A stretch of 64,000 nucleotides of DNA from Hymenobacter duratus (GTDB lineage: Bacteria; Bacteroidota; Bacteroidia; Cytophagales; Hymenobacteraceae), in the NCBI RefSeq assembly GCF_014698995.1, contig NZ_JACWZZ010000002.1:620001-684000 (forward strand), read 5' to 3'. Every line of letters starts with the position of its first letter. The stretch's first letter is position 1. Below, in pieces: positions 1 through 8,944 of this stretch. The notes under the pieces are model-generated. The model saw only the letters and a list, made by a program, of their open reading frames with translations, was not told the origin of the DNA and ran no database searches. A program made the translations under genes and the position numbers.

Positions 1-1
1 G

Positions 2-2182
2 CTTCGCCACGGCCGGCGGGCAGAAATGCTGGACGTTTTTGCGGCCTTCACCGGGCTGGTACAGGACTGGGACCGGCTTCGGACAGAAAATGGCCAGCTG
101 GAAGGGCGTGTGACGCACTTGACAAAGCGCTTGGCAACGTTGCAACACGACGAGCAGCAGTGCGCTGCAACGGCCGAAGCAGCTCGGCAGCAGTTGGCCG
201 AGCAACAGCAGCAGACCCGGCAGGCCGCCACCACGCGCGACGAGCAGTTGCGGCAGTTACATCACCATATCGGGAGCCTTCGGCGAGAGTTAGCGGAGAA
301 GGAAGCCCGCCGCGAAGAAATGCGCCAGTTGGTGCAGGCGCACCAGCTTATTCTCAATCATGAACAGGCGCGGCAGCAGCTACGGCCGCACGAGCCATGT
401 CCGCTCTGTGGGGCCACCGAGCACCCGTACGCGGCCGGGGTACTGGGGCTTACCGATGCCTCGCTGGCACAGGAAACAGCAAAGGCCGAACTCCTAACCC
501 AGGAAGCCCACGCGCTGAACACCCGAGTCAATCACCTCAATACGTTTCTCAACCTGTTGGAAAATGCGGGTGGCGACTTTACCAACATAGCCACCGATGC
601 CCCACTGCAGCTTATCACACCGGCCGCCGAGGAGATGGTGCCGGCTACCAGCCGTGCCATTGTGCGGCAGCTAAAGGATCTGGAGCAGCAGCAGGTAGCC
701 ACCGAAAGAAGCCTTGCCCAGACCGTAGCCGAGCAGCAAGCCGCCGTCCGGGCACAAGTCGGCGCCCAGCACGATTTACAGGAGGCCCGGCTTGCCTTTG
801 AGGAGGTGCGCGACCAACTGCCCACGGTGCAAAAGCAGTTGGAAAGCTTGCTGAGCAATTTTGACTTGGCCTTCACCGGCGAAAACGGCGCGGCCATGCT
901 CACACAGCTGCGGGGGTTAGAAACAGAATACCAGACCCGCAAACAGCAACACACTAAGGCAGAGCAGCAAGACAAAGTAGGGCAGGCGCTGATTGAGAAG
1001 CTGACGCGCGACGAACAGGACATCAGGGTGTGGTTGAGGGAGCACCGCCAGGACCTTATTGATCAGAACGATGCTATTGAGAAGCAGAAAAAGCAGCTCC
1101 AGGAACTGATTCCCGAACCCAACATAGCCCTGCTTCGGCAGCAGCTGGAAGAGGCTGTGCGCGCCGCTGAGCAGCAGCGCCAGCGCACCGAGCAGCAGCT
1201 GTTGCAGCACGAAACCGCCCATACGGTGGCGGCCAACACGCTGCGCCAGCGCGAGCAGGACGCCGGGCAGCAGCAGCAGGCCCGGCAGCAGCAGCACGCG
1301 GCGCTGGTGGCTGGCCTCACCGCCGCTGGCCTCGCCCCCGACCCCGCTGCCCTGCCCGCCCTGCTCCTCCCCGACCCGGAGCTCACGACGCTGCAGAGCC
1401 AGTTGCGCCGCCACGAGCAGGAAGTAGCCCTGGCCGCCGAAACCCTGCAGGAAACCACCGCGCTGCTGCAAACCGAAGAAGCCCGCGCCCTCACCCCAGA
1501 GCCGCCGGAGGTCATTGATCAGCAGCTGAACGCCTATAGCCAGCAGCTGGCCGCACTCAACCAGCAGCTGGGGCAGCGGCAGGAGCGGCTGAGCAGCCAC
1601 CGGGCCGGGCAGGAACGCCACGCCACGCTGGCCGCCGAGCTGGAAAAGCAGCAGCAGGAAGCGCGCCGCTGGCGGGAGCTGGCCGAGCTCATCGGGTCTG
1701 CCGACGGTAAGAAGTTTAGCGAGTTTGCCCAGGGCCTCACCCTGGCCCGCCTCGTGGATCTGGCCAACCGCCACCTGCACCGCTTCACCGACCGATACCG
1801 CATCCTGCGCAACCCCGAGCAGCACCTCGACCTGCTCATTCAGGACGAGTACCAGGCAGCGGCGGTGCGCTCCATGAACTCGCTGTCGGGCGGCGAGAGT
1901 TTTCTGGTGAGTCTGGCGCTGGCGCTGGGCCTCTCGGAGCTGGCGGGCCGCAAAACCCAGATTGACACGCTCTTCATTGACGAGGGTTTCGGCACCCTCG
2001 ACCCCGACACGCTGGACGTAGCCCTTTCGGCGCTGGAAATGCTGCAGGGCACCGGCAAAACCATCGGCATCATCTCGCACGTGGAGGCCCTGAAAGAGCG
2101 GGTGCAGACCCAGATAAACGTTCGCAAAGGCGCCGGTGGCGTCAGCTCGCTGCAGGTGCTGGGTTTCGGCGAGAACGTGTAA
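2..2182 (+). CDS. sbcC: Exonuclease SbcC, 3' part (5' end outside window)
   Basis: The frame is open from base 2, so the start and the N-terminal Walker A half lie upstream. SbcC is the SMC-like ATPase subunit of the SbcCD (Mre11-Rad50-type) nuclease, which opens hairpins and processes DNA ends. Visible parts, in order, are a Gln/Glu-rich coiled coil, a zinc-hook CPLC motif near base 400, a second long coiled coil, the ABC signature LSGGES near base 1880, a Walker B stretch [10 protein letters not shown] near base 1975 and the H-loop IISH. The 720 visible residues fit the C-terminal two thirds of a protein of about 1000-1200. sbcD would be expected just upstream, outside the window. Confidence 0.93.
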   Translation, partial: LRHGRRAEMLDVFAAFTGLVQDWDRLRTENGQLEGRVTHLTKRLATLQHDEQQCAATAEAARQQLAEQQQQTRQAATTRDEQLRQLHHHIGSLRRELAEKEARREEMRQLVQAHQLILNHEQARQQLRPHEPCPLCGATEHPYAAGVLGLTDASLAQETAKAELLTQEAHALNTRVNHLNTFLNLLENAGGDFTNIATDAPLQLITPAAEEMVPATSRAIVRQLKDLEQQQVATERSLAQTVAEQQAAVRAQVGAQHDLQEARLAFEEVRDQLPTVQKQLESLLSNFDLAFTGENGAAMLTQLRGLETEYQTRKQQHTKAEQQDKVGQALIEKLTRDEQDIRVWLREHRQDLIDQNDAIEKQKKQLQELIPEPNIALLRQQLEEAVRAAEQQRQRTEQQLLQHETAHTVAANTLRQREQDAGQQQQARQQQHAALVAGLTAAGLAPDPAALPALLLPDPELTTLQSQLRRHEQEVALAAETLQETTALLQTEEARALTPEPPEVIDQQLNAYSQQLAALNQQLGQRQERLSSHRAGQERHATLAAELEKQQQEARRWRELAELIGSADGKKFSEFAQGLTLARLVDLANRHLHRFTDRYRILRNPEQHLDLLIQDEYQAAAVRSMNSLSGGESFLVSLALALGLSELAGRKTQIDTLFIDEGFGTLDPDTLDVALSALEMLQGTGKTIGIISHVEALKERVQTQINVRKGAGGVSSLQVLGFGENV

Positions 2183-2263
2183 CGCGGTGCGGAGCCTGCA
2201 GTAAAGACGCGGCCTGGGTGTATCGACAGCAAGCAAAAAGCACGTCCTGCTGAGCCCGAAGAA

Positions 2264-2358
2264 CGTCATGCTGAGCGAAGCCGAAGCATCTCTACCGCTT
2301 CGTTGCAATGCTAGATTTTACCCTCGGTAGAGATGCTTCGGCTTCGCTCAGCATGACG
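2264..2358. repeat. Nested-palindrome intergenic repeat, family 1, complete copy
   Basis: A perfect 34-bp inverted repeat (2264-2297 against 2325-2358) surrounds a 27-nt loop. The arm begins CGTCATGCTGAGCGAAG and ends CATCTCTACCG. It lies between the convergent genes sbcC and the 2395 gene, and could act as a bidirectional terminator. A degenerate partial copy (CGTCCTGCTGAGC) sits just upstream at 2243-2255. Related copies occur at seven other places in the window. Confidence 0.9.
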
Positions 2359-2394
2359 GCCCGGAAGGCAGTTGAACACCTCCGACAAGCAACA

Positions 2395-3474
2395 TCAGCG
2401 GCCGGCAGCCCTGATTTCGGCCCAGGTCCAGTAGCGTTTCGGCGCAATGCCTGCGTAACCGGTCTGGAAGAAGGCTACCACTTCGGCCTCCAATTGCTCC
2501 GGCACAATAGAGGACGGGTGAATGGGGCGTTGGTCGGGGTCGGCGTAGCGCTGGGGCTTCGTGAGGGCTTTGCCACTCAGGCGCAGCAGCGGGCCAGTGT
2601 CGGTGATGCCGTCGAAAGTCCAGCGGCGCGGCGTCTTCTCCAGTTGGTTGAGGCGGGCAGCCAGCGCATCGAGCGGCAGGCGCGGCAGCGTGGCACGGCT
2701 TTCCAGGTCTATCCAGGTGGTGTATTTGTACTCGAATTCGTAACGCTGACCGTCGTAGAGGCTCAGCACCATATCGGTGCCGATGCTCGGACTAAACAGC
2801 GCGTAGTACGGCAGCGGCTCCGGCGTGCGCACCACCGTCAGCCCGATTTCGGGGTAGCGGCGCACAGCCGTTGCGGAGCTATGTAGTATTGCCACCGCCT
2901 GTTTCACCCGCTCGTATGCCGGCTCCCACATGGCACGGCCGGCCTCCGGATTCGTCAGCAGCTCCGCGAAGCGCGGCAGAAACCAGTTGAACTTCTCGGC
3001 AGAAGCCTCATCCTCGCGCCGACGCCGCGCCGGGGCCCCGAATGGCTCATAGAACCTCGCCTTTTCCTCCGCATTCAGCCAGCACACCAGCTGCAAAGCG
3101 TGGTCGGCCAGCGGGTTGGCCCAGTTGATTTCGCGGAAGTCGCCGAGCGTGGCCACTAGCCGCAGCAGCTGCTCATGGCGCCGGGCCAACGCTGGGTTCA
3201 GTAGCGCCCACACGCCCACAAACCCATCGATATCGAAGTGGTTGGCCGTCACGGCGGCGGCTTCCAGTCCGGGGGTTTCGGGCTGGTGCAGCGCCCGGAG
3301 TACGGAGCCGGCGCTGGTGTCGTCGCGCAGGGCCAAAGGCGTGGCAGCTCCGCGCCAGTGGGCCAGCGTCAGGGCCGCGCCCAGCCCCGTGCTGTCGACC
3401 ACAATAGTGGGCTGCCGGCGGAGCTGCTGAAACGGAACAAAGTATTTCTGCAAGGAAGTGGCAGTCGGTTTCAC
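2395..3474 (-). CDS. Uncharacterised protein with DSTG and HFDIDGF motifs
   Basis: A 359-residue cytoplasmic protein without signal peptide or membrane segment. The N-terminal half carries VVDSTGLGAAL, ALRDDTSAG and NHFDIDGFVGVWALLNP. These His/Asp-rich blocks look conserved and could bind metal, but that is inference. The pattern resembles an uncharacterised DUF family (DUF6687-like) that I recall only loosely. No ATG lies at the point where family-like sequence begins, so I chose GTG at 3474 (VKPTATSLQKYF). The frame stays open to 3732, but that extension overlaps the HNH gene and reads as low-quality Cys/Pro-rich sequence. The function is unknown. Confidence 0.6.
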   Translation of the reverse strand: MKPTATSLQKYFVPFQQLRRQPTIVVDSTGLGAALTLAHWRGAATPLALRDDTSAGSVLRALHQPETPGLEAAAVTANHFDIDGFVGVWALLNPALARRHEQLLRLVATLGDFREINWANPLADHALQLVCWLNAEEKARFYEPFGAPARRRREDEASAEKFNWFLPRFAELLTNPEAGRAMWEPAYERVKQAVAILHSSATAVRRYPEIGLTVVRTPEPLPYYALFSPSIGTDMVLSLYDGQRYEFEYKYTTWIDLESRATLPRLPLDALAARLNQLEKTPRRWTFDGITDTGPLLRLSGKALTKPQRYADPDQRPIHPSSIVPEQLEAEVVAFFQTGYAGIAPKRYWTWAEIRAAGR

Positions 3475-3535
3475 GATAAGATGACAGCCCAAATGTAGCC
3501 ACGCGCGCCGGGCACAGCATTCCGGCAGTGGCCGG

Positions 3536-3868
3536 CTACCTCCGGCCGCGCCGGTTGGCAATCCGCTCGACCCGGCTACGACGCACCCAGTGCAGGTATT
3601 TCTGCAGCGGCTCGGCTGTCCGCAGTGCATCAATGGTGTGGTAGCACCGGGCCAGCTCCTTGTTGTCCAGCAGCAGATGAATGGTGCTGTGGCAGGGCTG
3701 GCACAGGTCGGCGGTGGGGCCGTGGCGGCCACCCTCTTCGCGGGGCACTAGGTGGTGGCGCGAGGTATGCTGCACTTGCCGCTCGCACAGCGCACACCGG
3801 GTCTCAGCCGGCGTACCGGCCGGTCCCGGGGCTGAAGGCGTACTTGGTCTGCTATTGCGGCGCGGCAT
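3536..3868 (-). CDS. Small HNH-domain protein
   Basis: A 110-residue protein whose centre reads CALC, HHLVPRE and CQPCHSTIH. This is the pattern of an HNH nuclease fold: two CxxC zinc ligands flank the HH catalytic motif. The ends are basic (MPRRNSR and NRRGRR). Stand-alone HNH proteins of this size are common in Bacteroidota, and their substrate is usually unknown. It lies 61 bases upstream of the uncharacterised 2395-3474 gene on the same strand, so co-transcription is possible. There is no methyltransferase or mobile-element context to suggest a restriction or homing role. Confidence 0.75.
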   Translation of the reverse strand: MPRRNSRPSTPSAPGPAGTPAETRCALCERQVQHTSRHHLVPREEGGRHGPTADLCQPCHSTIHLLLDNKELARCYHTIDALRTAEPLQKYLHWVRRSRVERIANRRGRR

Positions 3869-3966
3869 GAGTCAGGGAGAAAGGGGGGGGATAAGCGAAA
3901 CAGGTTTGGGGCGGCACAAGGAGGCGGAAGTGTAAAAAAAAATAAAAACCTGCTATACAGGCCAAG

Positions 3967-3986
3967 TAGAAATACTTCTATATTTG
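3967..3986 (+). promoter_or_regulatory. Bacteroidota -7 box overlapped by a small inverted repeat
   Basis: TATATTTG at 3979-3986 matches the TAnnTTTG -7 consensus. A 5-4-5 inverted repeat, TAGAA-ATAC-TTCTA (3967-3980), overlaps its 5' edge, which is where a repressor could act. The region is AT-rich compared with its surroundings. The predicted leader to the ATG at 4079 is about 85 nt. Confidence 0.5.
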
Positions 3987-4078
3987 GTTGGGACCACGCT
4001 ATACAACCCTCTAGCATCTGGTTTTTTTTACACTTTTCGGTTCTTTTTTTGACTTCGACACATTTAACTTCTTTGCCC

Positions 4079-4537
4079 ATGCGTGTTTCTACTCCTTCTA
4101 CGTTCCACCGCCTTACGTCCGTTCTGCGAGCAGCAGGATTGGCCTTGGCTCTGCTGCTGCTGGCGCCGCTGTGCGCCCAGGCTCAAACCTGGATGGTCTC
4201 GACTGATGCCTACATCAAAATGGGGGTAATGGACAAGTTCGGGCAGCTTGGTACCTACTCAGCCAAGTTCGTGGTGACTGACCAGACCAGCGGCAAGGCC
4301 TACGTCCTGGTGAAAGAAGTAGGTGCGGGCCAGAATGGCGTCGATGTAATTTTCCCGTCGGAGCCATCGGAGCCGGACTATTTCAAAACCGAAACCGGCG
4401 AAGCTGCCAGGTCGCAGCCCGGCCGCTACACCTGGGAGTGCCAGGTAAGCGGCAAAAAGGTAGTGGGGGGCCGCTTCACGCTGCCAGAAACGGCCAACGA
4501 TGTAACTGTGGTGGAAAAGCAGGAAAAGAAGAAATAG
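4079..4537 (+). CDS. Secreted protein of unknown function
   Basis: A 152-residue protein beginning MRVSTPSTFHRL, followed by a hydrophobic core (ALALLLLAPL) and an AQA cleavage site near residue 36, so it is probably exported by Sec. The mature part is beta-rich with no recognised motif (AYIKMGVMDKFGQLG, YTWECQVSGKKVVGG) and ends in a charged EKQEKKK tail. The ATG at 4079 is preferred to an in-frame TTG at 4049 because it gives a normal signal peptide. A strong rho-independent terminator follows directly, so it is monocistronic. Confidence 0.7.
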   Translation: MRVSTPSTFHRLTSVLRAAGLALALLLLAPLCAQAQTWMVSTDAYIKMGVMDKFGQLGTYSAKFVVTDQTSGKAYVLVKEVGAGQNGVDVIFPSEPSEPDYFKTETGEAARSQPGRYTWECQVSGKKVVGGRFTLPETANDVTVVEKQEKKK

Positions 4538-4560
4538 CCTCCCTGCCCTACTCACTCCTG

Positions 4561-4591
4561 AAGGCCCAGTGCTGTGCACTGGGCCTTTTTT
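4561..4591 (+). terminator. Rho-independent terminator of the secreted-protein gene
   Basis: A 12-bp stem (4561-4572 with 4576-4587), loop TGT, ending in six T (4586-4591). Confidence 0.9.
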
Positions 4592-4682
4592 GTGCCCACA
4601 TCTTCCCTACACCCCGACAAATTGCGTATCAGTTGGAAAGGCCTGTAGCGGGTCTGATTTGGTAGAACTACAGCTGACTAAG

Positions 4683-4991
4683 ATGGCTAAGAAGTCGTTT
4701 GCAGAACTCATAAACAGCCCAGGCATGCCCGTGCTGGTCGATTTTTTTGCCGATTGGTGCGGCCCCTGCAAAACCATGGCTCCCATTCTGGAACAGGTGG
4801 CGGCGCAGCACCAGGGCAAGCTCAAAATCATTAAGGTAGACGTGGACCGGAACCCGGCGGCAGCCCAGCAGTTTCGGGTGCAGAGCATTCCTACGCTCAT
4901 TCTGTTTCATAAGGGCCAGCCGGTATGGCGGCAGGCCGGCGCGGTACCCGCCGCCCAGCTGGTGCAGGCCGTGCAACCCTTTCTGAGCTAG
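4683..4991 (+). CDS. trxA: Thioredoxin
   Basis: A 102-residue single-domain thioredoxin with the redox motif WCGPC near residues 23-27, the buried acidic residue region VDVDRNPAAA, and the cis-Pro loop SIPTLILF. It reduces protein disulfides in the cytoplasm, normally recycled by thioredoxin reductase. The ATG at 4683 gives the usual start MAKKSFAELI; the upstream in-frame extension is not thioredoxin-like. It has no signal peptide. It is not obviously co-transcribed with the neighbours, since a terminator lies upstream and a separate promoter lies downstream before the receptor gene. Confidence 0.93.
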   Translation: MAKKSFAELINSPGMPVLVDFFADWCGPCKTMAPILEQVAAQHQGKLKIIKVDVDRNPAAAQQFRVQSIPTLILFHKGQPVWRQAGAVPAAQLVQAVQPFLS

Positions 4992-5051
4992 GCGCCTCCC
5001 TCTAGGCACTGGCCAGCTCCGCCCAGACAAACTATCCGGGGCAGGCCACTG

Positions 5052-5079
5052 TTGGGCAACACGCAGGGACGTACCTTTG
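5052..5079 (+). promoter_or_regulatory. Bacteroidota promoter of the TonB receptor gene
   Basis: A consensus -7 box TACCTTTG (5072-5079) has a TTG -33 element at 5052-5054, with a spacer of 17 nt. The ATG is 24 nt past the box. Confidence 0.7.
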
Positions 5080-5103
5080 TCGTGCTTGTCCTTATCTGTG
5101 CTG

Positions 5104-7449
5104 ATGTGTTTTTCAACTCTTCTATTTGCTTTTGTCTCGGTATGGAGCATGGCCGGCGTAGCCGTGGCCCAGGCACAGGAACGCTACACGCTGAGTGGCT
5201 ACGTGCGCGGCGGCGCCAGCCGTGAGCGGCTGCCCGGCGCCTCGGTGGCCGTGCCCAGCCTGGTAGCCGGTGCCACCGCCGACTCTACCGGTTTTTACTC
5301 GCTCAGGCTGCCAGCTGGCCGGCACCAGGTGGTTATTTCCTTTATCGGCTACGAAACCCAGACCCACGACCTGACTCTGACGCACAATCAGCGGCTGTCG
5401 TTTACGCTGCCGGAGTCCAGCAATACGCTGGGCGAAGTGGTGGTAGAAGCCTCGGGTACGCTGGAGCAGAAGCTGCAGACCACCCAGATGAGTGTGGAGC
5501 GCCTGACCGCCAAAGAGGCGAAACTGCTGCCTGCGTTGTTTGGCGAAGTAGACCTGCTCAAGACGTTGCAGCTGAAGCCGGGCGTGCAGAATGGCGGCGA
5601 AGGCACCTCCGGCCTGTTTGTGCGCGGCGGCTCCTCCGACCAGAATCTGGTGCTCGTGGACGACGCCGTGGTGTACAACCCCAACCACCTGTTCGGGCTG
5701 TTTTCGGTGTTCAACCCCGACGCCGTGCAGAGCGTGGACCTCTACAAAGGCGGCTTTCCGGCCCAATATGGCGGCCGGCTTTCGTCGGTGATAGACGTGA
5801 AGCTGCGCGAAGGCAACAATCAGAAATTCGTGACCAGCGGCGGTATCGGCCTGATTTCGTCGCGCCTGACGGTGGAAGGCCCGATTGTGAAGGACAAAGG
5901 CTCGTTCATTCTATCGGGGCGGCGCACGTATTTCGACGTGTTTACGCGCCAGATCAACAAGCTGAACGAAGGCAACGCCGACTACAACCCCATTCCTGAT
6001 TACTACTTCTACGATTTCAACGCCAAGGGCAACTACAAGCTCGGAGAGAAGGACCAGGTGTTTCTGAGCGGCTACTACGGGCGCGACATTTTCGGGTTCA
6101 ACTCGCAGGGCGGTTTCAATTTCAACTTCAGCTGGGGCAATACGGTGGGCGCAGCCCGCTGGAACCACGTGTTCAACAAGCGCCTCTACCTGAATACCAC
6201 CGCCTCCTACACGCGCTACCAGTACGGCATCACCAACGCGCTGGACCAGTTCAGCTTCAATCTGTCGTCGGATATTCAGGATCTGGCGCTGCGCACCGAC
6301 CTCGACTACACGCCCAACGACCGGCACACCTTCAAATTCGGAGCGCAGCTCATCAGCCACGACTTTGGGGTGGGGCGCCTGCAGGCCGGCTCCGGCGACG
6401 GCAGCCTCAACCTGGGTTCCGATGTGGGCTATACCGGTCAGGAAGGCGGCCTTTACGCTTCCGACAACTTCAAGGCAACCGACAAGCTGCAGCTCGACTA
6501 CGGCCTGCGCCTGACGGGCTTCCGCAGCGGCTCCGACGTGTATGGTGGCATCGAGCCCCGCGCGTCGGCCCGCTATTCCCTCACGCCCAAAACGTCCATC
6601 AAAGGCAGCTATGCGCTGATGTACCAGTACGTGCATCTTGTCACGAACTCCGGCGCCACGCTCCCGACTGATATCTGGTACCCTTCCCGGCTGTCGGTGA
6701 AGCCGCAACGCTCCCAGCAGGCCGCGGCCGGCGTGAGCTTTCTGCTGGGCGACGGCAAATACCTGCTCACCAACGAGGTGTACTACAAATGGAGCCAGAA
6801 CCAGGTTGATTTCAAGGACGGCGCGCAGCTGTTCGTGAACCCCGACCTGGACCAGGAATTTCTGTTTGGCAAGGGCTGGGCGTACGGCAACGAGCTGTAT
6901 CTGGAGAAAAAATCGGGCCGTACGACGGGCTGGGTGGGCTACACGCTGAGCTGGAGCAAGCGGCAGTTTCTGCCGCAGCGCGGCACTACCGGCATCAATG
7001 AGGGCCGCGTGTTCTACCCCAACTACGACCGGCGCCACAACATCACAGTAGTGCTGCTGCACCAGCTGACGGAGCGCCTGAACCTGACCGGCTCATTTGT
7101 ATACACGACCGGCAACGCCACCACGCTGCCATCCGGCCGTTTCAACGTGCAGGACGTGTTCGGCGGCGACCTGTCGGTGGCGCCCATTTACCCCGACCGG
7201 AACTCCTTCCGGCTGGCGCCCTACAACCGCCTCGACCTGGGGCTGGTCTGGAAGCTGAAGCCCAACCGCTGGTTTCCGGAATCCGACCTGACGTTCAGCG
7301 TGTACAACGCCTACAACCGCCGCAACCCTTACTTCGTGTACTTCGACCAGGTGAAAAACGAAGCTACCGGCCAGGTGCTCAACTACCGCGCCCGGCAGGT
7401 TTCGCTGTTTCCGACCATTCCGGCCGTTACCTACAATTTCAAATTTTGA
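5104..7449 (+). CDS. TonB-dependent outer-membrane receptor with carboxypeptidase-like domain
   Basis: About 780 residues. The ATG at 5104 gives a Sec signal (LMCFSTLLFAFVSVW to VAVAQAQE). Next comes a CarboxypepD_reg-like beta-sandwich (YTLSGYVRGG to VISFIGYETQTHDLTL), then a plug domain (LFVRGGSSDQNLVLVDD, GGFPAQYGGRLSSVIDV), then a long beta-barrel ending in the aromatic terminus YNFKF. It imports a substrate across the outer membrane using TonB energy. The substrate cannot be told from the sequence. Its stop overlaps the start region of a DUF4249 lipoprotein gene (TGATG), a pairing frequent in Bacteroidota and suggestive of a receptor/lipoprotein unit analogous to, but distinct from, SusC/SusD. 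Confidence 0.92.
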   Translation: MCFSTLLFAFVSVWSMAGVAVAQAQERYTLSGYVRGGASRERLPGASVAVPSLVAGATADSTGFYSLRLPAGRHQVVISFIGYETQTHDLTLTHNQRLSFTLPESSNTLGEVVVEASGTLEQKLQTTQMSVERLTAKEAKLLPALFGEVDLLKTLQLKPGVQNGGEGTSGLFVRGGSSDQNLVLVDDAVVYNPNHLFGLFSVFNPDAVQSVDLYKGGFPAQYGGRLSSVIDVKLREGNNQKFVTSGGIGLISSRLTVEGPIVKDKGSFILSGRRTYFDVFTRQINKLNEGNADYNPIPDYYFYDFNAKGNYKLGEKDQVFLSGYYGRDIFGFNSQGGFNFNFSWGNTVGAARWNHVFNKRLYLNTTASYTRYQYGITNALDQFSFNLSSDIQDLALRTDLDYTPNDRHTFKFGAQLISHDFGVGRLQAGSGDGSLNLGSDVGYTGQEGGLYASDNFKATDKLQLDYGLRLTGFRSGSDVYGGIEPRASARYSLTPKTSIKGSYALMYQYVHLVTNSGATLPTDIWYPSRLSVKPQRSQQAAAGVSFLLGDGKYLLTNEVYYKWSQNQVDFKDGAQLFVNPDLDQEFLFGKGWAYGNELYLEKKSGRTTGWVGYTLSWSKRQFLPQRGTTGINEGRVFYPNYDRRHNITVVLLHQLTERLNLTGSFVYTTGNATTLPSGRFNVQDVFGGDLSVAPIYPDRNSFRLAPYNRLDLGLVWKLKPNRWFPESDLTFSVYNAYNRRNPYFVYFDQVKNEATGQVLNYRARQVSLFPTIPAVTYNFKF

Positions 7450-8354
7450 TGCCGAAGCGCCGCGCTTTCCCCAAGCCAGCCCGCTGCGTGCATCTGTTTT
7501 CAGTATCTGACGTTTCTACTTCCGTGAACTACTTTTCGCCCGCCATACGCTCCCTGCTTCTCCCGGCAGCTATGCTTTTGTCTGGCTGCGACCTGCAGAA
7601 GGACATTGATGTGGAGCTGCCGGCCCTGCCCGCCCAGCTCGTGACGGAATGCTACCTCGAAGACGGCCAGATTCCGCGCCTCACCGTCACGGAAACCACG
7701 CCCTACCTGGCCAGCCCGGTGCCCGTACTCCCGACCGATGTAACCGTGGTACTAACGTTGCCTTCCGGCCGCCACGATACGCTCCGTTTCCGGCCGGGCA
7801 TCGATTCCACTATTCTGAAAGGGTACACCCACATCGGCAGCCGCCCACTGGTAGCCCGCCCCGGCGACACGTTCAGGCTGGAGGTGTACGATACCAAAGG
7901 CCGCCGTGTGACGGGCACGGCCACCATGCCGGGCCGGATTCCGATTGATTCGCTCCGGTACAAATTCAACGATAAGCCAACCGAAGAGCGCAAAGCCTAC
8001 CTGCTCACTTCCTTCACGGACCCCGCCGCCACCGCCGACTTCTACCGGCTGCAAATCCACAAGGACAGTATTTCTACCGACCGGGAACGGGACTTTGAGC
8101 TGGACGACCGGCTCAACAACGGCAAGTCGTTCACGGTGGGCACTAGCTACCAGTTTCAAGCCGGCGACACGCTCCTCGTGACGCTCTACCACATCGACCA
8201 GCCGTACTACCTGTTCCGGCAGTCGGTGCGCGATGCGCGCGACGCCAACGGCAACCCGTTTGCGCAGCCTTCCGCCATCAGGAGCACGGTGCAGGGCGGT
8301 GTTGGGGTGTTCACGGTGCTGAGCTATGACCGGAAGCAGATTATTCTGCGCTAA
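7449..8354 (+). CDS. DUF4249-type lipoprotein
   Basis: About 300 residues with a lipobox LLSGC, so it is probably anchored in the outer membrane by Cys. The mature region is beta-rich (LPAQLVTECYLEDGQIPRLTV, VYDTKGRRVTGTATMPG), typical of the DUF4249 family found beside TonB receptors. Two starts are possible. The ATG at 7449 overlaps the receptor stop by one base (TGATG) and implies translational coupling, but it places the lipobox Cys at residue 47. The GTG at 7524 gives a more usual signal of about 21 residues. The function is presumed to be a surface-exposed substrate-binding partner, by context only. Confidence 0.8.
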   Translation: MPKRRAFPKPARCVHLFSVSDVSTSVNYFSPAIRSLLLPAAMLLSGCDLQKDIDVELPALPAQLVTECYLEDGQIPRLTVTETTPYLASPVPVLPTDVTVVLTLPSGRHDTLRFRPGIDSTILKGYTHIGSRPLVARPGDTFRLEVYDTKGRRVTGTATMPGRIPIDSLRYKFNDKPTEERKAYLLTSFTDPAATADFYRLQIHKDSISTDRERDFELDDRLNNGKSFTVGTSYQFQAGDTLLVTLYHIDQPYYLFRQSVRDARDANGNPFAQPSAIRSTVQGGVGVFTVLSYDRKQIILR

Positions 8355-8447
8355 CCACATATTTTCTCAGGTAAACCAAGCAGCTTGCAACGCTTTGCGG
8401 CGTGGGCTGCTCAGTTAGTTATTCCTTCACTTCCATTCCCTTTTAGT

Positions 8448-8873
8448 ATGCGTTTATTGCGTTTCTCCATGTTGATATGGCTGGTTGCCTTGATGGGCCT
8501 TACCCTCAGCAGCTGCAAAAAAGATGACCCGAAGCCGGAAACCACCCCAGCCCAGCTGCTGGCCACCGGCACCTGGCGCCTTGATGCCATCCAGAGCAAC
8601 GGCCAGACCACCAGCAGCGGCAGCGCCATCAAAGACCGGTTTACCCTCACGTTCCGCCCCGACGGCTCCTATACTGAAGACCAGTTCGTGAATGGCGACA
8701 CCTACGACGGCACCTGGATGCTGATGAACAACAACACCGTTCTGCACTTCACCGACCACAAAGGCGACGACCACCAGTATGCACTCCGCAGCCTCACCGC
8801 CACCGAGCTGCGCTACAACTACACCAACAAGGGCAATATTTTGGAGGAATTCGTCTTCTCGGCGCAACCGTAA
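8448..8873 (+). CDS. Lipocalin-like lipoprotein
   Basis: A 141-residue lipoprotein. The signal MRLLRFSMLIWLVALMG ends in a lipobox LSSC followed by KKDDPK, a sorting-type acidic/lysine stretch. The mature domain has the repeated pattern of small Bacteroidota lipocalin-like proteins: GTWRLDAIQ, LTFRPDGSYTE, GTWMLMNNNTVLHF, LTATELRYNY. It probably binds a small hydrophobic ligand or is structural; nothing points to a specific ligand. It follows the DUF4249 gene by 93 bases on the same strand and may share its transcript. A very strong terminator follows. Confidence 0.75.
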   Translation: MRLLRFSMLIWLVALMGLTLSSCKKDDPKPETTPAQLLATGTWRLDAIQSNGQTTSSGSAIKDRFTLTFRPDGSYTEDQFVNGDTYDGTWMLMNNNTVLHFTDHKGDDHQYALRSLTATELRYNYTNKGNILEEFVFSAQP

Positions 8874-8885
8874 CTGCCCTAACGC

Positions 8886-8934
8886 TTCCAACAAAAAAGC
8901 CCGCTGCATTACGCAGCGGGCTTTTTTGTTGGAA
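8886..8934. terminator. Bidirectional terminator, 22-bp perfect stem
   Basis: Arms 8886-8907 and 8913-8934 pair perfectly around the loop ATTAC. The stem contains an A6/T6 tract next to the GC core, so it works for the plus-strand lipoprotein and the minus-strand phosphorylase gene alike. Confidence 0.93.
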
Positions 8935-8944
8935 ATCAGCAAGG

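Noticed and set aside
3475..3732. Upstream extension of the 2395-3474 gene, or a frameshifted N-terminus
   Set aside because: The extension overlaps the HNH gene and its residues are Cys/Pro-rich; the conserved part begins after the GTG at 3474, so no frameshift is needed.
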